From assembly GCA_021201655.1 (NCBI GenBank), contig JAJQEL010000060.1, forward strand, positions 5,166-55,945: a stretch of DNA of 50,780 bases, given 5' to 3'. Positions 1 through 10,503 of this stretch are shown piece by piece. Each line of letters starts with the position of its first letter. Positions within the stretch are counted from its first letter, which is position 1. Under the pieces are notes generated by a model. It saw only the letters and a program-made list of their open reading frames with translations, did no database searches and was not told the DNA's origin. The translations under genes and the position numbers were made by a program. The stretch comes from Erysipelotrichaceae bacterium. Its GTDB lineage: Bacteria > Bacillota_I > Bacilli_A > Erysipelotrichales > Coprobacillaceae.

Positions 1-46
1 TCATAAAAATATGGTAAACTAATGAATATATATTGGGGGTGTATTT

Positions 47-1708
47 ATGGATAAAGAAATCAGCAAGAATTTTATTGAAAAAATTATTGATCAAGATTTA
101 AAGGAAGGAAAATATACAAAAATAGCCACTCGTTTTCCTCCTGAACCAAATGGTTATTTACATATTGGACATGCTAAATCTATTTTATTAAATTATGGAT
201 TAGCACAAGAATATAATGGTATTTTTAATTTGAGATTTGATGATACAAATCCAACAAAAGAAAAAACAGAATTTGTTGAAAGTATCGTTGCTGATGTGGA
301 ATGGTTAGGTGCTGAATATGATGGTGAAGTAAAATTCGCATCAAATTATTTTCAGGATATGTATGAAGGTGCTATTAAATTAATAAAAAAAGGCAAAGCA
401 TATGTTTGTGATTTGAGTGCTGAAGAAATAAAAGAATATCGTGGAACGCTCACTGAACCTGGTAAAAATTCTCCTTATCGTGATAGATCAATTGAAGAAA
501 ATTTAGATTTATTTGAAAGAATGAAAAATGGTGAATTTCCAGATGGTTCTAAAGTTTTACGTGCAAAAATTGATATGAGTTCACCAAATATTAATATGCG
601 TGATCCTGTTATTTATAGAATTGCGAGAATGACTCATCATAACACTGGAGATACTTGGTGTATTTATCCAATGTATGATTACGCGCATCCAATTGAAGAT
701 GCTGTTGAAGGTATTACACATTCAATTTGTACTCTAGAATTTGAAGATCATAGACCTTTATATGATTGGGTTGTTCAAGAATTGGAATATGAACATCCAC
801 CTAAACAAATTGAATTTGCGAAACTTTATTTAACCAATGTTATTACTGGTAAACGTTATATTAAACGTCTTGTCGATCAAGGCATTGTCGATGGTTGGGA
901 TGATCCACGTCTTGTGACTATAGCAGCACTTCGAAGAAGAGGTTTTACTCCAGAATCATTAAAGACATTTATGGAACTGGTTGGTGTAGCTAAAAGTAAT
1001 TCATCTGTTGATTATGCAATGTTAGAATATTGTATTAGAAATGATTTGAAGCCAAAGGCTCCAAGAGTTATGGCTGTTTTGGATCCTATTAAATTAGTAA
1101 TTGATAATTATACAGAAGATCAAATTGAATATTTAGATGCTCAAGTTAATATGGAAAATCCTGAACTTGGTGTTAAACAAGTACCTTTTGGCAGAGAATT
1201 ATGGATTGAAAGAGAAGACTTCATGGAAAATCCACCTAAGAAATATTATCGATTATTCCCAGGTAATGAAGTACGTTTAATGAATGCTTATTTTGTTAAA
1301 TGCGTGGACTATGAAAAAGATGAAAATGGTAAAGTCACTGTTGTTCATTGTACATATGATCCTATCACAAAAAACGGTACTGGTTTTACAGGCAGAAAAG
1401 TGAAAGGAACCATTCAATGGGTTCCTGTTAACCAAGCTAAAAAAGTAACTGTAAGGTTATATGAAAATTTAGTTGATGAAGAAAAAGGTGTTTATAATGA
1501 AGATGGCAGTGTTAATCTTAATCCTCATTCATTAACAGTTCTAGATAATTGTTATATTGAACCTTCTATCGAAGAGTATAAACCTGGAGATTCTTTCCAA
1601 TTTGTTAGAAATGGCTATTTCTGTATTGATACAAAAGATTCGACCGAAGGAAATCCTGTCTTTAATAGAATTGTATCACTTAAAAGTTCATTTAAATTAC
1701 CAAAATAG
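47..1708 (+). CDS. glnS: Glutaminyl-tRNA synthetase
   Basis: Class I aminoacyl-tRNA synthetase charging tRNA-Gln with glutamine in the cytoplasm. The 553 residues match the usual length of bacterial GlnRS. The HIGH-type motif [15 protein letters not shown] lies near residues 31-45, followed by the Rossmann catalytic domain and the C-terminal anticodon-binding beta-barrels (about 335-550). The stretch [16 protein letters not shown] is typical of GlnRS. The second signature loop reads VITGKR where E. coli GlnRS has VMSKR, so the KMSKS-like serine is not conserved. The ATG is preceded by a GGGGGTG Shine-Dalgarno. No YqeY or GatB-like extension is present. The gene is monocistronic and ends in a hairpin shared with convergent ispF. 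Identification is secure. Confidence 0.95.
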   Translation: MDKEISKNFIEKIIDQDLKEGKYTKIATRFPPEPNGYLHIGHAKSILLNYGLAQEYNGIFNLRFDDTNPTKEKTEFVESIVADVEWLGAEYDGEVKFASNYFQDMYEGAIKLIKKGKAYVCDLSAEEIKEYRGTLTEPGKNSPYRDRSIEENLDLFERMKNGEFPDGSKVLRAKIDMSSPNINMRDPVIYRIARMTHHNTGDTWCIYPMYDYAHPIEDAVEGITHSICTLEFEDHRPLYDWVVQELEYEHPPKQIEFAKLYLTNVITGKRYIKRLVDQGIVDGWDDPRLVTIAALRRRGFTPESLKTFMELVGVAKSNSSVDYAMLEYCIRNDLKPKAPRVMAVLDPIKLVIDNYTEDQIEYLDAQVNMENPELGVKQVPFGRELWIEREDFMENPPKKYYRLFPGNEVRLMNAYFVKCVDYEKDENGKVTVVHCTYDPITKNGTGFTGRKVKGTIQWVPVNQAKKVTVRLYENLVDEEKGVYNEDGSVNLNPHSLTVLDNCYIEPSIEEYKPGDSFQFVRNGYFCIDTKDSTEGNPVFNRIVSLKSSFKLPK

Positions 1709-1732
1709 CAGACATCCGTCTGCTATTTTTAT
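1703..1732. terminator. Bidirectional terminator between glnS and ispF
   Basis: Perfect 11-bp stem AAATAGCAGAC / GTCTGCTATTT with an ATCC loop and flanking A and T runs. It overlaps the glnS stop codon and lies just before the end of the convergent ispF gene, so it can stop both transcripts. Confidence 0.85.
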
Positions 1733-2205
1733 TCTTCCTTATTTAATAATACCACGCTTTGTGAAACAATGCCTTCTTTTCTACCAACAAAGCCCAATTT
1801 TTCACCACGAGTTGCTTTAATATTCACTTGATTTATATCACAATGAAGAGTAGAAGCCACATTTTGACGCATTTGCATAATATGTGGAGCCATTTTAGGT
1901 TCTTCACATAAAATAATACTATCAATATTACCAATGGTATAGCCATTTTCCACCATCATATCATAAGTATATTGCAATAATATCATAGATGAAATACCTT
2001 TATATTTATCATCGCTGTCAGGAAAATGTTTTCCAATGTCACCTAAACCCATAGCACCTATAATGCTTTCAATAATGGCATGTAATAAAACATCAGCATC
2101 ACTATGTCCTTTTAATCCTTTTTCATAAGGTATTTCCACACCACCTAGTATCAATTTTCTACCTTCAACTAATTGATGAATATCAATAGATTGTCCAATT
2201 CTCAT
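1729..2205 (-). CDS. ispF: 2-C-methyl-D-erythritol 2,4-cyclodiphosphate synthase
   Basis: MEP-pathway enzyme converting CDP-methylerythritol 2-phosphate to the 2,4-cyclodiphosphate with loss of CMP, on the route to isoprenoids. The protein is 158 residues, the family's normal size. Visible metal ligands are D8 and H10 in the DIH motif and H42, with the HSDADVLLHAI segment and the GDIGKHFPD loop. Three consecutive ATG codons and an upstream GTG are possible starts. The GTG lies inside the Shine-Dalgarno (AGAGGTG), so I chose the third ATG (MRIGQ), which fits family N-termini and gives good spacing. The gene stands alone between glnS and the VanZ-like gene, away from other MEP genes. Confidence 0.95.
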   Translation of the reverse strand: MRIGQSIDIHQLVEGRKLILGGVEIPYEKGLKGHSDADVLLHAIIESIIGAMGLGDIGKHFPDSDDKYKGISSMILLQYTYDMMVENGYTIGNIDSIILCEEPKMAPHIMQMRQNVASTLHCDINQVNIKATRGEKLGFVGRKEGIVSQSVVLLNKEE

Positions 2206-2261
2206 CATCATGATCACCTCTAAAATTATTCTAGCATAAATGAATTATCTTTTCATTATAA

Positions 2262-3629
2262 TTATGCCATTGCTGGTATATAAATAGCCCCTATAACTTC
2301 ATTATCTTCTAATACCTGAAATGTATAAACTGGCTGATAGTAACCTTTGGTATCTTCATGATAACGTATACCTAAATACTTAACATCCATTTCTCTAGGT
2401 ACATAATTTAAATAATCAGTAATATAATAACCATCATTAATCATTTGATAAGCTTCTGAAGCAGATATAATTTCTACTTCTTTATAAGTATCAAAACTAA
2501 CAACATTATAACTTATATAACTTATTTGATTATTAATAATTTGAACCTCAATTGTTCCATTAAGAATATAATCACCCTTGCTTTCCATATCTATAAACAT
2601 AGAATACATATTATCTTCATAGCCAAAAGTAAGATCTTCAGGTAAAGAAATACCTAATCTTGATAATAATGATTTAATATTTGATGAAGTAAGATGCGAA
2701 GATGATTTATCACTTAATGTTCCATATTGAAATGTACCATCTTTATTAATAGTTATAACTTGATTATTGATGGCAGTATAAACATATCCATCTTCAATTT
2801 CTTCTATGGTATCTATTTCAGTATTCAAATTATAAAATATGGTTTGTACAATTTCACTACATTCATCTTGATTAAAAGTATGAATAATATAAACATAATC
2901 ATTAGTAGTTTTATTATCTAATTTATTAAGCAATGATATCGATACGTCTGACATATCAATAATCTGGTTATAATTTTCTTTAAGATTGCCTAATTCCTGT
3001 AAATCATAAACAACAAATATAGATGTGAATATCAATATAGTTAATACAAGAGGTAATTGTGCTAAAATAATTTTCCATATTGGTTTTTTATCTGTTTTAA
3101 TCACATGACTATAAAGATAATGCAATAATGTAAACAAACCATAACCAATCATTCCCCCAACAAGATTATTAAGAATATCATCTGCTTCAAATATCCCTCT
3201 ATGACTAATTAACTGCGATGTTTCGATCAATAATGTAAATAGCAATGAAAATAATGTTGTTTTATAAAAAGCCCTCAGCTTAACATATACTAAAGGTACT
3301 AAAAACCCAATCGGAACAAACATGAGAATATTTAATATAATATAACGCCACTCTGAAACAGAAAAATTATTCCAGGCATATCGATAACTACTTAATAATT
3401 GTAGACTAACACCATAACTAGAAGATTCTCTAGAAAAAAGAGTCGCAATAAACACAATAATTAAATAAATAGATAATAGAATATATTTTAAAGATTGTCG
3501 TTTATTTAACGACTTTCTTTTTAAAACATGTTTTTGGATATTATGGTAGAAGAAAGCTACAATTATGACAATAACAATGGCAATCAATAGGCATTTAAAT
3601 GCCAATATCATAAAACTAGAAAATTGCAT
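2262..3629 (-). CDS. VanZ-like membrane protein with extracytoplasmic C-terminal domain
   Basis: A 455-residue protein. The N-terminal 190 residues hold five or six hydrophobic helices with VanZ-family features: an NILMFVPIGFLVP helix, an ETSQLISHRGIFEADDILNN segment and an LVGGMIGYGLF helix. VanZ itself gives low-level teicoplanin resistance by an unclear route; most VanZ-like proteins have no known role. After another helix near residues 195-215 comes about 240 residues, presumably outside the cell, resembling the YycH/YycI or PepSY-like fold (repeats with SASEAYQMINDGYY). The start at 3629 was chosen because AAGGAGG lies 8 bases upstream; an in-frame TTG upstream precedes that site. A 14-bp perfect inverted repeat sits directly upstream. 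Specific function is unknown. Confidence 0.75.
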   Translation of the reverse strand: MQFSSFMILAFKCLLIAIVIVIIVAFFYHNIQKHVLKRKSLNKRQSLKYILLSIYLIIVFIATLFSRESSSYGVSLQLLSSYRYAWNNFSVSEWRYIILNILMFVPIGFLVPLVYVKLRAFYKTTLFSLLFTLLIETSQLISHRGIFEADDILNNLVGGMIGYGLFTLLHYLYSHVIKTDKKPIWKIILAQLPLVLTILIFTSIFVVYDLQELGNLKENYNQIIDMSDVSISLLNKLDNKTTNDYVYIIHTFNQDECSEIVQTIFYNLNTEIDTIEEIEDGYVYTAINNQVITINKDGTFQYGTLSDKSSSHLTSSNIKSLLSRLGISLPEDLTFGYEDNMYSMFIDMESKGDYILNGTIEVQIINNQISYISYNVVSFDTYKEVEIISASEAYQMINDGYYITDYLNYVPREMDVKYLGIRYHEDTKGYYQPVYTFQVLEDNEVIGAIYIPAMA

Positions 3630-3653
3630 AATCAAAACCTCCTTGCTAGACAA

Positions 3654-3685
3654 TTATACACGCTTTTAAAAAAAAGCGTGTATAA
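3654..3685. repeat. Perfect 14-bp inverted repeat in the divergent VanZ-like/EIIB intergenic region
   Basis: TTATACACGCTTTT and AAAAGCGTGTATAA, separated by AAAA, lie 25 bases upstream of the VanZ-like start codon. No U-tract follows on either strand, so it is not a standard terminator. It could be an operator or a 5'-leader hairpin of the VanZ-like transcript. Confidence 0.7.
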
Positions 3686-3750
3686 ATTAAGAAAATATAA
3701 ATAATTTTTATAAAATATCAATTTTTAAACCAATCTTCCTTAGTTTATGT

Positions 3751-3756
3751 TACAAT
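3751..3756 (+). promoter_or_regulatory. Extended -10 promoter of the EIIB gene
   Basis: TGTTACAAT gives an extended -10 (TG-N-TACAAT) 30 bases before the EIIB start. No convincing -35 is visible, as often with extended -10 promoters. Confidence 0.45.
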
Positions 3757-3786
3757 ATAGATAAATACGAAAGGAGATTACATTTT

Positions 3787-4092
3787 ATGAAGATTTTATT
3801 ATGTTGTAAAGCTGGTGTTACTTCTAATATGTTCGCTGCTGCTTTAAAAGATGAAGCAGAAAAGAAAGGTATTGATGAAGTTATTGTTTGGGCAGCTGCT
3901 GAAACTGCTGTTGAATATTCAGCACAAACTGCTGATATTATTTTAGTTACTCCACAACTTAGAAGTTCACTTACTAAGTTTGAAGATTTAGCAAACCCTG
4001 GTACCCCTGTTATTTTAATTAGTGATGATGATTTTGTTCAATTCAACGCTAAGAAAGTTTTGGATGAAGCTTTAGCTCAATACAATTCATAA
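3787..4092 (+). CDS. PTS lactose/cellobiose-family EIIB component (stand-alone)
   Basis: A 101-residue single-domain EIIB of the PTS. It would accept phosphate from EIIA on a cysteine and pass it to the sugar bound to EIIC at the membrane. The N-terminus MKILLCCKAGVTSN matches the phosphocysteine loop of CelA/LacB-type EIIB. C7 aligns with the usual active cysteine and C6 is an extra neighbour. The next segments (TADIILVTPQLR) fit the EIIB fold. An AAAGGAG site precedes the ATG. No EIIA or EIIC is adjacent; the only EIIC of this family in the window is 38 kb away. It is convergent with an RpiR regulator. The substrate cannot be read from the sequence. Confidence 0.85.
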   Translation: MKILLCCKAGVTSNMFAAALKDEAEKKGIDEVIVWAAAETAVEYSAQTADIILVTPQLRSSLTKFEDLANPGTPVILISDDDFVQFNAKKVLDEALAQYNS

Positions 4093-4095
4093 TAT

Positions 4096-4119
4096 GCTGG
4101 ATTATTCCAGCTTTTTTTT
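4096..4119 (+). terminator. Terminator after EIIB
   Basis: GCTGGA / TCCAGC stem with a TTAT loop followed by eight T. It overlaps the 3' end of the convergent RpiR gene. Confidence 0.8.
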
Positions 4120-4968
4120 GTTTTTTATATCTGTCATTTTTTCATAATAGTTAAGTTTATGAGCAATGTTTTGATCATAGTCTAATTTAAAATAACATGT
4201 ATATATACAATCTAATATATATAATATAGATAGTCGCGTTGCGAATGATGATATTTTATTGTAATGATCTTCATAAGAGGACATATATAAAACATGTGTA
4301 GCATAAGGTATGATTTTATCATTATCGGTAGAGGTGATTAATATAATAGGCGTTCTATTTTTCTTTAAATGTTTAACGATATCTTCAACATTTATTCCTC
4401 TACCACCAAAAGATATAACAATTGCACAATGAGTATGATCACTGATGGAAGCTGATAAGCGTTGTTGATATTCTTCAATAGGAACATTTATGTAAATACC
4501 AATTTCTTGCATTTGGAATTTAAAGTTTTCAGCAAAATAGATATTAGCTGATGATGTATAAACATCTATCATTTTAGCTTTTTTGAGTTTGGATACAGAC
4601 AATCGTAGTTCTTCTAGATCTAATAGATTCATTGTAGAAGTGATAGTTTGATCATAGACATTTTGTAATTGATGGGTTATTTGATATTGCGTCGCATTTT
4701 TATCTACAGGATAGTTGTAATTGAGGTTATCTGATTCTTTCATATAATCATCTTTACTAGATGATACTAATACCTTTAACTCTGATAACCCTGATATATC
4801 TAATTTCTTACATAAACGATAGATAGTAGAAACAGAAATAAAACATGATTTAGCTATATCAGAGGCACTATCTTCAATAAAGTTTTCAGTATGATTTTTG
4901 ATGTAAGAAACTAATGTTTCTTCGGATTCAGTTAAATCCATGAGTTCCAATTTATTAAAAATGTTCAT
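4102..4968 (-). CDS. MurR/RpiR-family transcriptional regulator
   Basis: A 288-residue DNA-binding regulator. The N-terminal HTH_6 domain occupies about residues 1-75 (ASDIAKSCFISVSTIYRLCKKL is its recognition helix region). A SIS sugar-phosphate-binding domain follows at about 115-255 (IVISFGGRGINVEDIVKHL, PIILITS). Such proteins sense phosphosugars and control PTS or sugar-catabolism genes. The ATG has AAGGAGG upstream. The neighbours suggest sugar metabolism: convergent EIIB and two sugar-phosphatase-like HAD genes 39 bases upstream on the same strand. The target is not identifiable. Confidence 0.85.
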   Translation of the reverse strand: MNIFNKLELMDLTESEETLVSYIKNHTENFIEDSASDIAKSCFISVSTIYRLCKKLDISGLSELKVLVSSSKDDYMKESDNLNYNYPVDKNATQYQITHQLQNVYDQTITSTMNLLDLEELRLSVSKLKKAKMIDVYTSSANIYFAENFKFQMQEIGIYINVPIEEYQQRLSASISDHTHCAIVISFGGRGINVEDIVKHLKKNRTPIILITSTDNDKIIPYATHVLYMSSYEDHYNKISSFATRLSILYILDCIYTCYFKLDYDQNIAHKLNYYEKMTDIKNKKKLE

Positions 4969-4988
4969 AAGAATTCCTCCTTATGAAC

Positions 4989-5017
4989 ATTATAATAAGT
5001 TATTGTTTTATAAACAA
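4989..5017 (-). promoter_or_regulatory. Candidate promoter of the first RpiR gene
   Basis: TTGTTT, 17-bp spacer, then TATAAT in the gap between the HAD gene and rpiR. The -35 is weak, and the leader would be only about 14 bases. The regulator may also be read from the HAD operon. Confidence 0.4.
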
Positions 5018-5868
5018 ACATTTTTTATCTCTGGCATATACTTATATAAAGATTCAGCAATACCATCTTCATCATTAGATAAAGTTACATCCTGAGCAAT
5101 AGCTTTTAACTCATCCACAGCATTAGCCATGGCTACACCAATGCCTGCATAATCGACCATAGAAGCATCGTTTTGACCATCACCAAAAGCAATCATTTCA
5201 TCTTGTTTATATCCTAATGGTTTTAATACAGCATCTAACGCTTTCGCTTTATCAATACCCATGGCTGTAAACTCAAAATAGAAAGGACCAGTAAACATGC
5301 AGTTAAGCTTTCCCTCAAACGGTGCCATCATTTTCTTATAGTTTTCTTGTAAATATTCAGGATCACTAAAGGTTAATATTTTATTGATTTCATAATCCAA
5401 GAAATCAGCTAAATCATCAACTTCACATAGTTTAAATTTACCACCACGTGATTCATACTCCATAACATTGAAAGGTTTACCATTTAAGGTAATCATATTA
5501 TCATAAACATTAGTGACATACATATATTCACCTTTATCAATCATTGGACGAACACGATCAAACTGCTTCATATGTTCTAATACAGCTTTTCCTTCAGAAA
5601 CAGTCATAGCTTGATTAAATAATACTTCATTGGTTTCACAATCAACAACCTTAGAGCCATTATAACAAACCAATAATCCATGATTTTTATTCATTTGTAG
5701 TTCTTCTTCTAAATCTCTTAAACCAGAAGTTGGTCTTCCTGAAGCTAATATTAATATAGCTCCAGATTTTTGAGCTTTTAATAGTGCTTCTTTGGTTTTA
5801 GATGTTAATTGTTTTTGTGAATTGGTCAGTGTCCCATCCACATCCATCATAATAACTTTGATACTCAT
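5008..5868 (-). CDS. Cof-type HAD-IIB sugar-phosphate phosphatase
   Basis: A 286-residue HAD-IIB hydrolase. Motif I is MMDVDGTLTNS, with the nucleophile and acid/base aspartates. Motif II is ASGRPT, the lysine of motif III lies in GIDKAKAL, and motif IV is FGDGQNDASM. The C2B cap lies between about residues 90 and 190. Family members dephosphorylate sugar phosphates, FMN or similar small phosphate esters; the substrate here is unknown. The ATG at 5868 is preferred over the adjacent upstream TTG because AGGAG lies 6 bases before it. It is the second gene of a pair, 9 bases after the upstream HAD gene, so probably co-transcribed. Confidence 0.85.
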   Translation of the reverse strand: MSIKVIMMDVDGTLTNSQKQLTSKTKEALLKAQKSGAILILASGRPTSGLRDLEEELQMNKNHGLLVCYNGSKVVDCETNEVLFNQAMTVSEGKAVLEHMKQFDRVRPMIDKGEYMYVTNVYDNMITLNGKPFNVMEYESRGGKFKLCEVDDLADFLDYEINKILTFSDPEYLQENYKKMMAPFEGKLNCMFTGPFYFEFTAMGIDKAKALDAVLKPLGYKQDEMIAFGDGQNDASMVDYAGIGVAMANAVDELKAIAQDVTLSNDEDGIAESLYKYMPEIKNVCL

Positions 5869-5877
5869 CAAATTCTC

Positions 5878-6717
5878 CTAAATTAATCCTAAATATTTAA
5901 AAGCATTATATAAACCATCATCATCAACATCTGTAGTAATATAATCAGCTGCTGCTTTGATTTCAGGTCCACCATTACCCATTGCTACATTATAAGCACA
6001 TAATTCAAACATTGATAAATCTATCTTCGCATCACCAAATGAAATGGTATCTTTTTGATCAGCACCTAAGTAATCTAATAATACTTCAATAGCAACTTTC
6101 TTAGTAATACCTGTTGGTCCTAAATCACCAAACAAAGCCAATTCTCCTTTACCACCCCAAGTATTAGCTTCTAATTCAGGAAATTCTACCTTAGAATCTA
6201 AATGATCCTGATAAGTACTTAAAATAAAACTAATCTTATTCACATCATCTCTATAAAGATCTTCACCAGTAAGATGTATAAAACCATTGATAAATCCTTT
6301 AGCAGAAGCTTCAGCTTTTTCTAAATCAGCACCTTTACCTTGACTATATTTAATCATGGTAGGAATACCTTGTTCCAACATATAATCATTACAATACATA
6401 CCACTATTAGCTTCTAAATAGAAACCTAAATGTCTATCATTGCACCAATCAACAATATGCTTAACTTCTTCCTTTGTTAAACCATGATGCATAACCACAT
6501 GTCCATCATCTTCAACATAAGCCCCGTTACCACCAATCATACCATCTAAATCACATAGATTTCTCTGTTCAATCTCTGCTTTAGAACAACCAGTACAAAT
6601 ATAAACTTTATGACCATTGGCTCTGGCTTCATCAACAACTCTTGCAGCAGATTCTGGTAACTTTGCTTCATAATTAATTAATGTTCCATCAACATCTAAA
6701 AATACTATTTTTCTCAT
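5878..6717 (-). CDS. Cof-type HAD-IIB phosphatase (second copy)
   Basis: A 279-residue HAD-IIB hydrolase. Motif I is FLDVDGTLINY, motif II CTGCS, motif III is near GITKKVAI and motif IV reads FGDAKIDLSM. The last motif has DAKID where most relatives have D(G)xND. It is only distantly similar to the neighbouring HAD protein, so the pair is either an old duplication or a pairing of two specificities. I chose the ATG at 6717 because AAGGTGG lies 6-7 bases upstream; the in-frame GTG at 6726 would sit inside that site. First gene of the two-gene HAD operon. The substrate is unknown. Confidence 0.85.
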   Translation of the reverse strand: MRKIVFLDVDGTLINYEAKLPESAARVVDEARANGHKVYICTGCSKAEIEQRNLCDLDGMIGGNGAYVEDDGHVVMHHGLTKEEVKHIVDWCNDRHLGFYLEANSGMYCNDYMLEQGIPTMIKYSQGKGADLEKAEASAKGFINGFIHLTGEDLYRDDVNKISFILSTYQDHLDSKVEFPELEANTWGGKGELALFGDLGPTGITKKVAIEVLLDYLGADQKDTISFGDAKIDLSMFELCAYNVAMGNGGPEIKAAADYITTDVDDDGLYNAFKYLGLI

Positions 6718-6804
6718 TTGTTCCACCTTCCTGATTCAAGTTTATCATCTTATTTAAACAAGACAATATTGATTCTTTAACCTTGATATAATTCTATCAT
6801 CGAA

Positions 6805-8453
<1,649 letters not shown>

Positions 8454-8465
8454 TCAAAAACAAAT

Positions 8466-8501
8466 AAAAAAAGCCCTTCACTATAAAGTAGTGGGGTGCC
8501 C
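8466..8501 (-). promoter_or_regulatory. pyrG leader: predicted CTP-sensing reiterative-transcription attenuator
   Basis: The predicted transcript begins GGGCACCCC at 8501. It folds into a terminator (CCC-CACTA / TAGTG-AA-GGG, loop CTTTA) followed by seven U at 8472-8466, all before the pyrG ribosome-binding site. In Bacillus subtilis and relatives pyrG starts with GGGC. At low CTP the polymerase stutters, adding extra G residues that pair with the C-rich 5' arm of the terminator and let transcription continue. Every required part is visible here: the GGGC start, a CACCCC tract in the 5' arm, and an intrinsic terminator. The mechanism in this organism is inferred. Confidence 0.75.
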
Positions 8502-8507
8502 TTTACT

Positions 8508-8536
8508 ATTCTAGCAAAAATCACTTTATAAGGCAA
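8508..8536 (-). promoter_or_regulatory. pyrG promoter
   Basis: TTGCCT, exactly 17 bp, then TAGAAT with a TG extension (TGCTAGAAT). The expected start, seven bases downstream of the -10, is the first G of GGGC at 8501. Confidence 0.8.
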
Positions 8537-8579
8537 TGACTTTCTTCAATAAATGTCTTGTTGTTTTTGAGAATTTCTT

Positions 8580-8585
8580 TATAAT
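8580..8585 (+). promoter_or_regulatory. Promoter -10 of the two-component operon
   Basis: TATAAT lies 20 bases upstream of the response regulator ATG; TTGTTG at 8558-8563 with a 16-bp spacer is a possible -35. It is divergent from the pyrG promoter across a short gap. Confidence 0.5.
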
Positions 8586-8605
8586 ATAAAGTGGAGATGA
8601 TATTT

Positions 8606-9304
8606 ATGGCAACAACACCTCATATTCTTGTTGTGGATGATGAACAGGAAATTACAGATTTAATTGAAATTTATTTAATACAAGAAGGTTATACTGTAGA
8701 AAAGCGATATGATGCTTCTACACTTATTGATGATATTGATCATTTTAAGATAGATTTGGTTTTATTAGATGTCATGATGCCTGGTATTGATGGCATTGAA
8801 GCATTGAAATTAATTAGAGAAAAATATAATATTCCTGTTATTTTAGTATCTGCTAAAACCGCAGATAATGATAAGATTGATGGTTTATTAACAGGAGCTG
8901 ATGATTATATTACCAAACCATTTAATGCAATGGAATTGGTTGCAAGAGTGAAAGCACAACTTAGAAGAGCACAAATATTTAATAAACCTATAGAAGATCA
9001 ATCTCATATAATAGTAGCTACTGATTTAATGATAGATACTAAGAAAAAATCAGTTACAGTTGATGGTAAACCTGTATCCTTAACTAGAATTGAATATGAA
9101 ATACTTATATTACTAGCAAGACAGCCAGGAACAGTATTTTCTATTGAAGAAATATTTGAAAATGTATGGCATGAAAAATCAAATAATCCTGCTAATACAG
9201 TCATGGTTCATATTAGAAAATTAAGAGAAAAAATAGAAAGGCAACCTAGACGTCCTCAACATATTAAAACCGCCTGGGGTAATGGTTATAAGTTTGATTT
9301 ATGA
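8606..9304 (+). CDS. OmpR/VanR-family response regulator
   Basis: A 232-residue two-component response regulator. The receiver domain (about 5-118) has the acidic pair D11/D12, phospho-acceptor D55 (LLDVMMPG) and K104 (ITKPF). The C-terminal winged helix (about 130-230) ends in the OmpR-type RKLREKIE and WGNGYKF segments. The ATG at 8606 is used because the in-frame GTG at 8591 is part of the GTGGAG ribosome-binding site. It overlaps the kinase start by four bases (ATGA), so the two are translationally coupled. Similarity is closest in style to VanR-type regulators, but no van ligase genes are nearby and the target genes are unknown. Confidence 0.9.
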   Translation: MATTPHILVVDDEQEITDLIEIYLIQEGYTVEKRYDASTLIDDIDHFKIDLVLLDVMMPGIDGIEALKLIREKYNIPVILVSAKTADNDKIDGLLTGADDYITKPFNAMELVARVKAQLRRAQIFNKPIEDQSHIIVATDLMIDTKKKSVTVDGKPVSLTRIEYEILILLARQPGTVFSIEEIFENVWHEKSNNPANTVMVHIRKLREKIERQPRRPQHIKTAWGNGYKFDL

Positions 9305-10491
9305 TAATTTTACATAATATTGGAATAGTATTACAAAATATTCTTCATCGTATTAGAAGACTCTTTATGAGTAGCTTTCGCTGGCGTTTATTAATAAATT
9401 TAATATTAGCTTATGTATTAACATTTATTTGTTATAGTGCTTTAACTATTATTGTGAATTGTTTTGATTTGTTTGGAACACCTTCAGAAATTATATCATT
9501 TATTAATTTTATTATTTCATTAATTTTATTTCTAAGTATTTTCCTTGACTTAATGAATATTACATTGAATTATATTACTATTTTAAGTAATAAGATTCAA
9601 GAAGTTACTGAGGGAGACTATAGTGTAGATATTTCTATTGATTATGATGATGAATTGGGTATGTTAGCAGCAAATATTATTGCTTTAGCAAATACTTTAG
9701 AACAGAAGGAAAAAGAAAGTATTATTCTTAAAGAAAATGAAAGATTAGCTTTTGATGCTGAAAGAAATGCTGAAAAGCAAAAAAATGATTTGATAACCAA
9801 TGTGGCACATGATTTACGTACACCATTGACAACTATTGTTGGTTATCTAGAATTAATTAAAAATAAAGATGATTTAACTAAAGAAGAAATTCAAAAATAT
9901 TCTTCTGTGGCTTACGAAAAATCTAAAAAATTACAAGCTATGATGGATGATTTATTTGAATTTACAAGTTTGAATCAATCTGATATTAAGTTAAATAAAA
10001 CAACAATTAATATATCAGAATTAATGATGCAGATTATTGATGAATTTTATCCATCTTTTCAAGATCATCATTTAAATCCTATTGTAACAATAAGTCATCA
10101 CCATTTATATATTAATGGTGATGGACAGCTCATAGCGAGAGTTTTTGATAATTTAATATCAAATGCTATCAAATATGGGGATGATAATAACGATATTGAA
10201 ATAGAAGTAATGAATGATGAGCAAAGTGTTACAATTAAAATTATTAACTATGGTCAAACTATTAATGAAGAAGACCTGCCATATATATTTGATAAATTTT
10301 ATAGGACTGATTCTTCACGTTCCTCTGCTACAGGTGGAACAGGTTTAGGTTTGGCAATAGCTAAAAATATTGTGCAAATGCATGGTGGTCAAATTCTTGC
10401 AACAAGTAGACATCATAAGACAACGTTTGTCGTTATCTTTAATCGTTTAAGTGTTACAAGTGAGACAACTGAAACACAATTTATTAATTAA
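9301..10491 (+). CDS. VanS-like sensor histidine kinase
   Basis: A 396-residue membrane histidine kinase that would phosphorylate the preceding regulator. Two membrane helices (about 29-52 and 64-84) are joined by a very short extracytoplasmic loop of about 12 residues, so the sensor probably detects a membrane-linked signal. A HAMP-like linker follows (about 85-135). The dimerisation domain carries the phospho-histidine H170 in NVAHDLRTPL. The catalytic domain has the N box DNLISNAIKYG, the F-box region YIFDKFYR and the G box TGGTGLGLAIAKNIV. The start ATG overlaps the regulator's stop codon. A 46-residue ORF follows 12 bases after the stop. Confidence 0.9.
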   Translation: MIILHNIGIVLQNILHRIRRLFMSSFRWRLLINLILAYVLTFICYSALTIIVNCFDLFGTPSEIISFINFIISLILFLSIFLDLMNITLNYITILSNKIQEVTEGDYSVDISIDYDDELGMLAANIIALANTLEQKEKESIILKENERLAFDAERNAEKQKNDLITNVAHDLRTPLTTIVGYLELIKNKDDLTKEEIQKYSSVAYEKSKKLQAMMDDLFEFTSLNQSDIKLNKTTINISELMMQIIDEFYPSFQDHHLNPIVTISHHHLYINGDGQLIARVFDNLISNAIKYGDDNNDIEIEVMNDEQSVTIKIINYGQTINEEDLPYIFDKFYRTDSSRSSATGGTGLGLAIAKNIVQMHGGQILATSRHHKTTFVVIFNRLSVTSETTETQFIN

Positions 10492-10503
10492 TGAGGGAAC
10501 ACT

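Noticed and set aside
8606-10491. Vancomycin-resistance gene cluster, because VanRS-like, VanZ-like and VanH-like proteins all occur.
   Set aside because: They are spread over more than 45 kb, and no D-Ala-D-Lac ligase or VanX is present. Each family also has ordinary chromosomal members.
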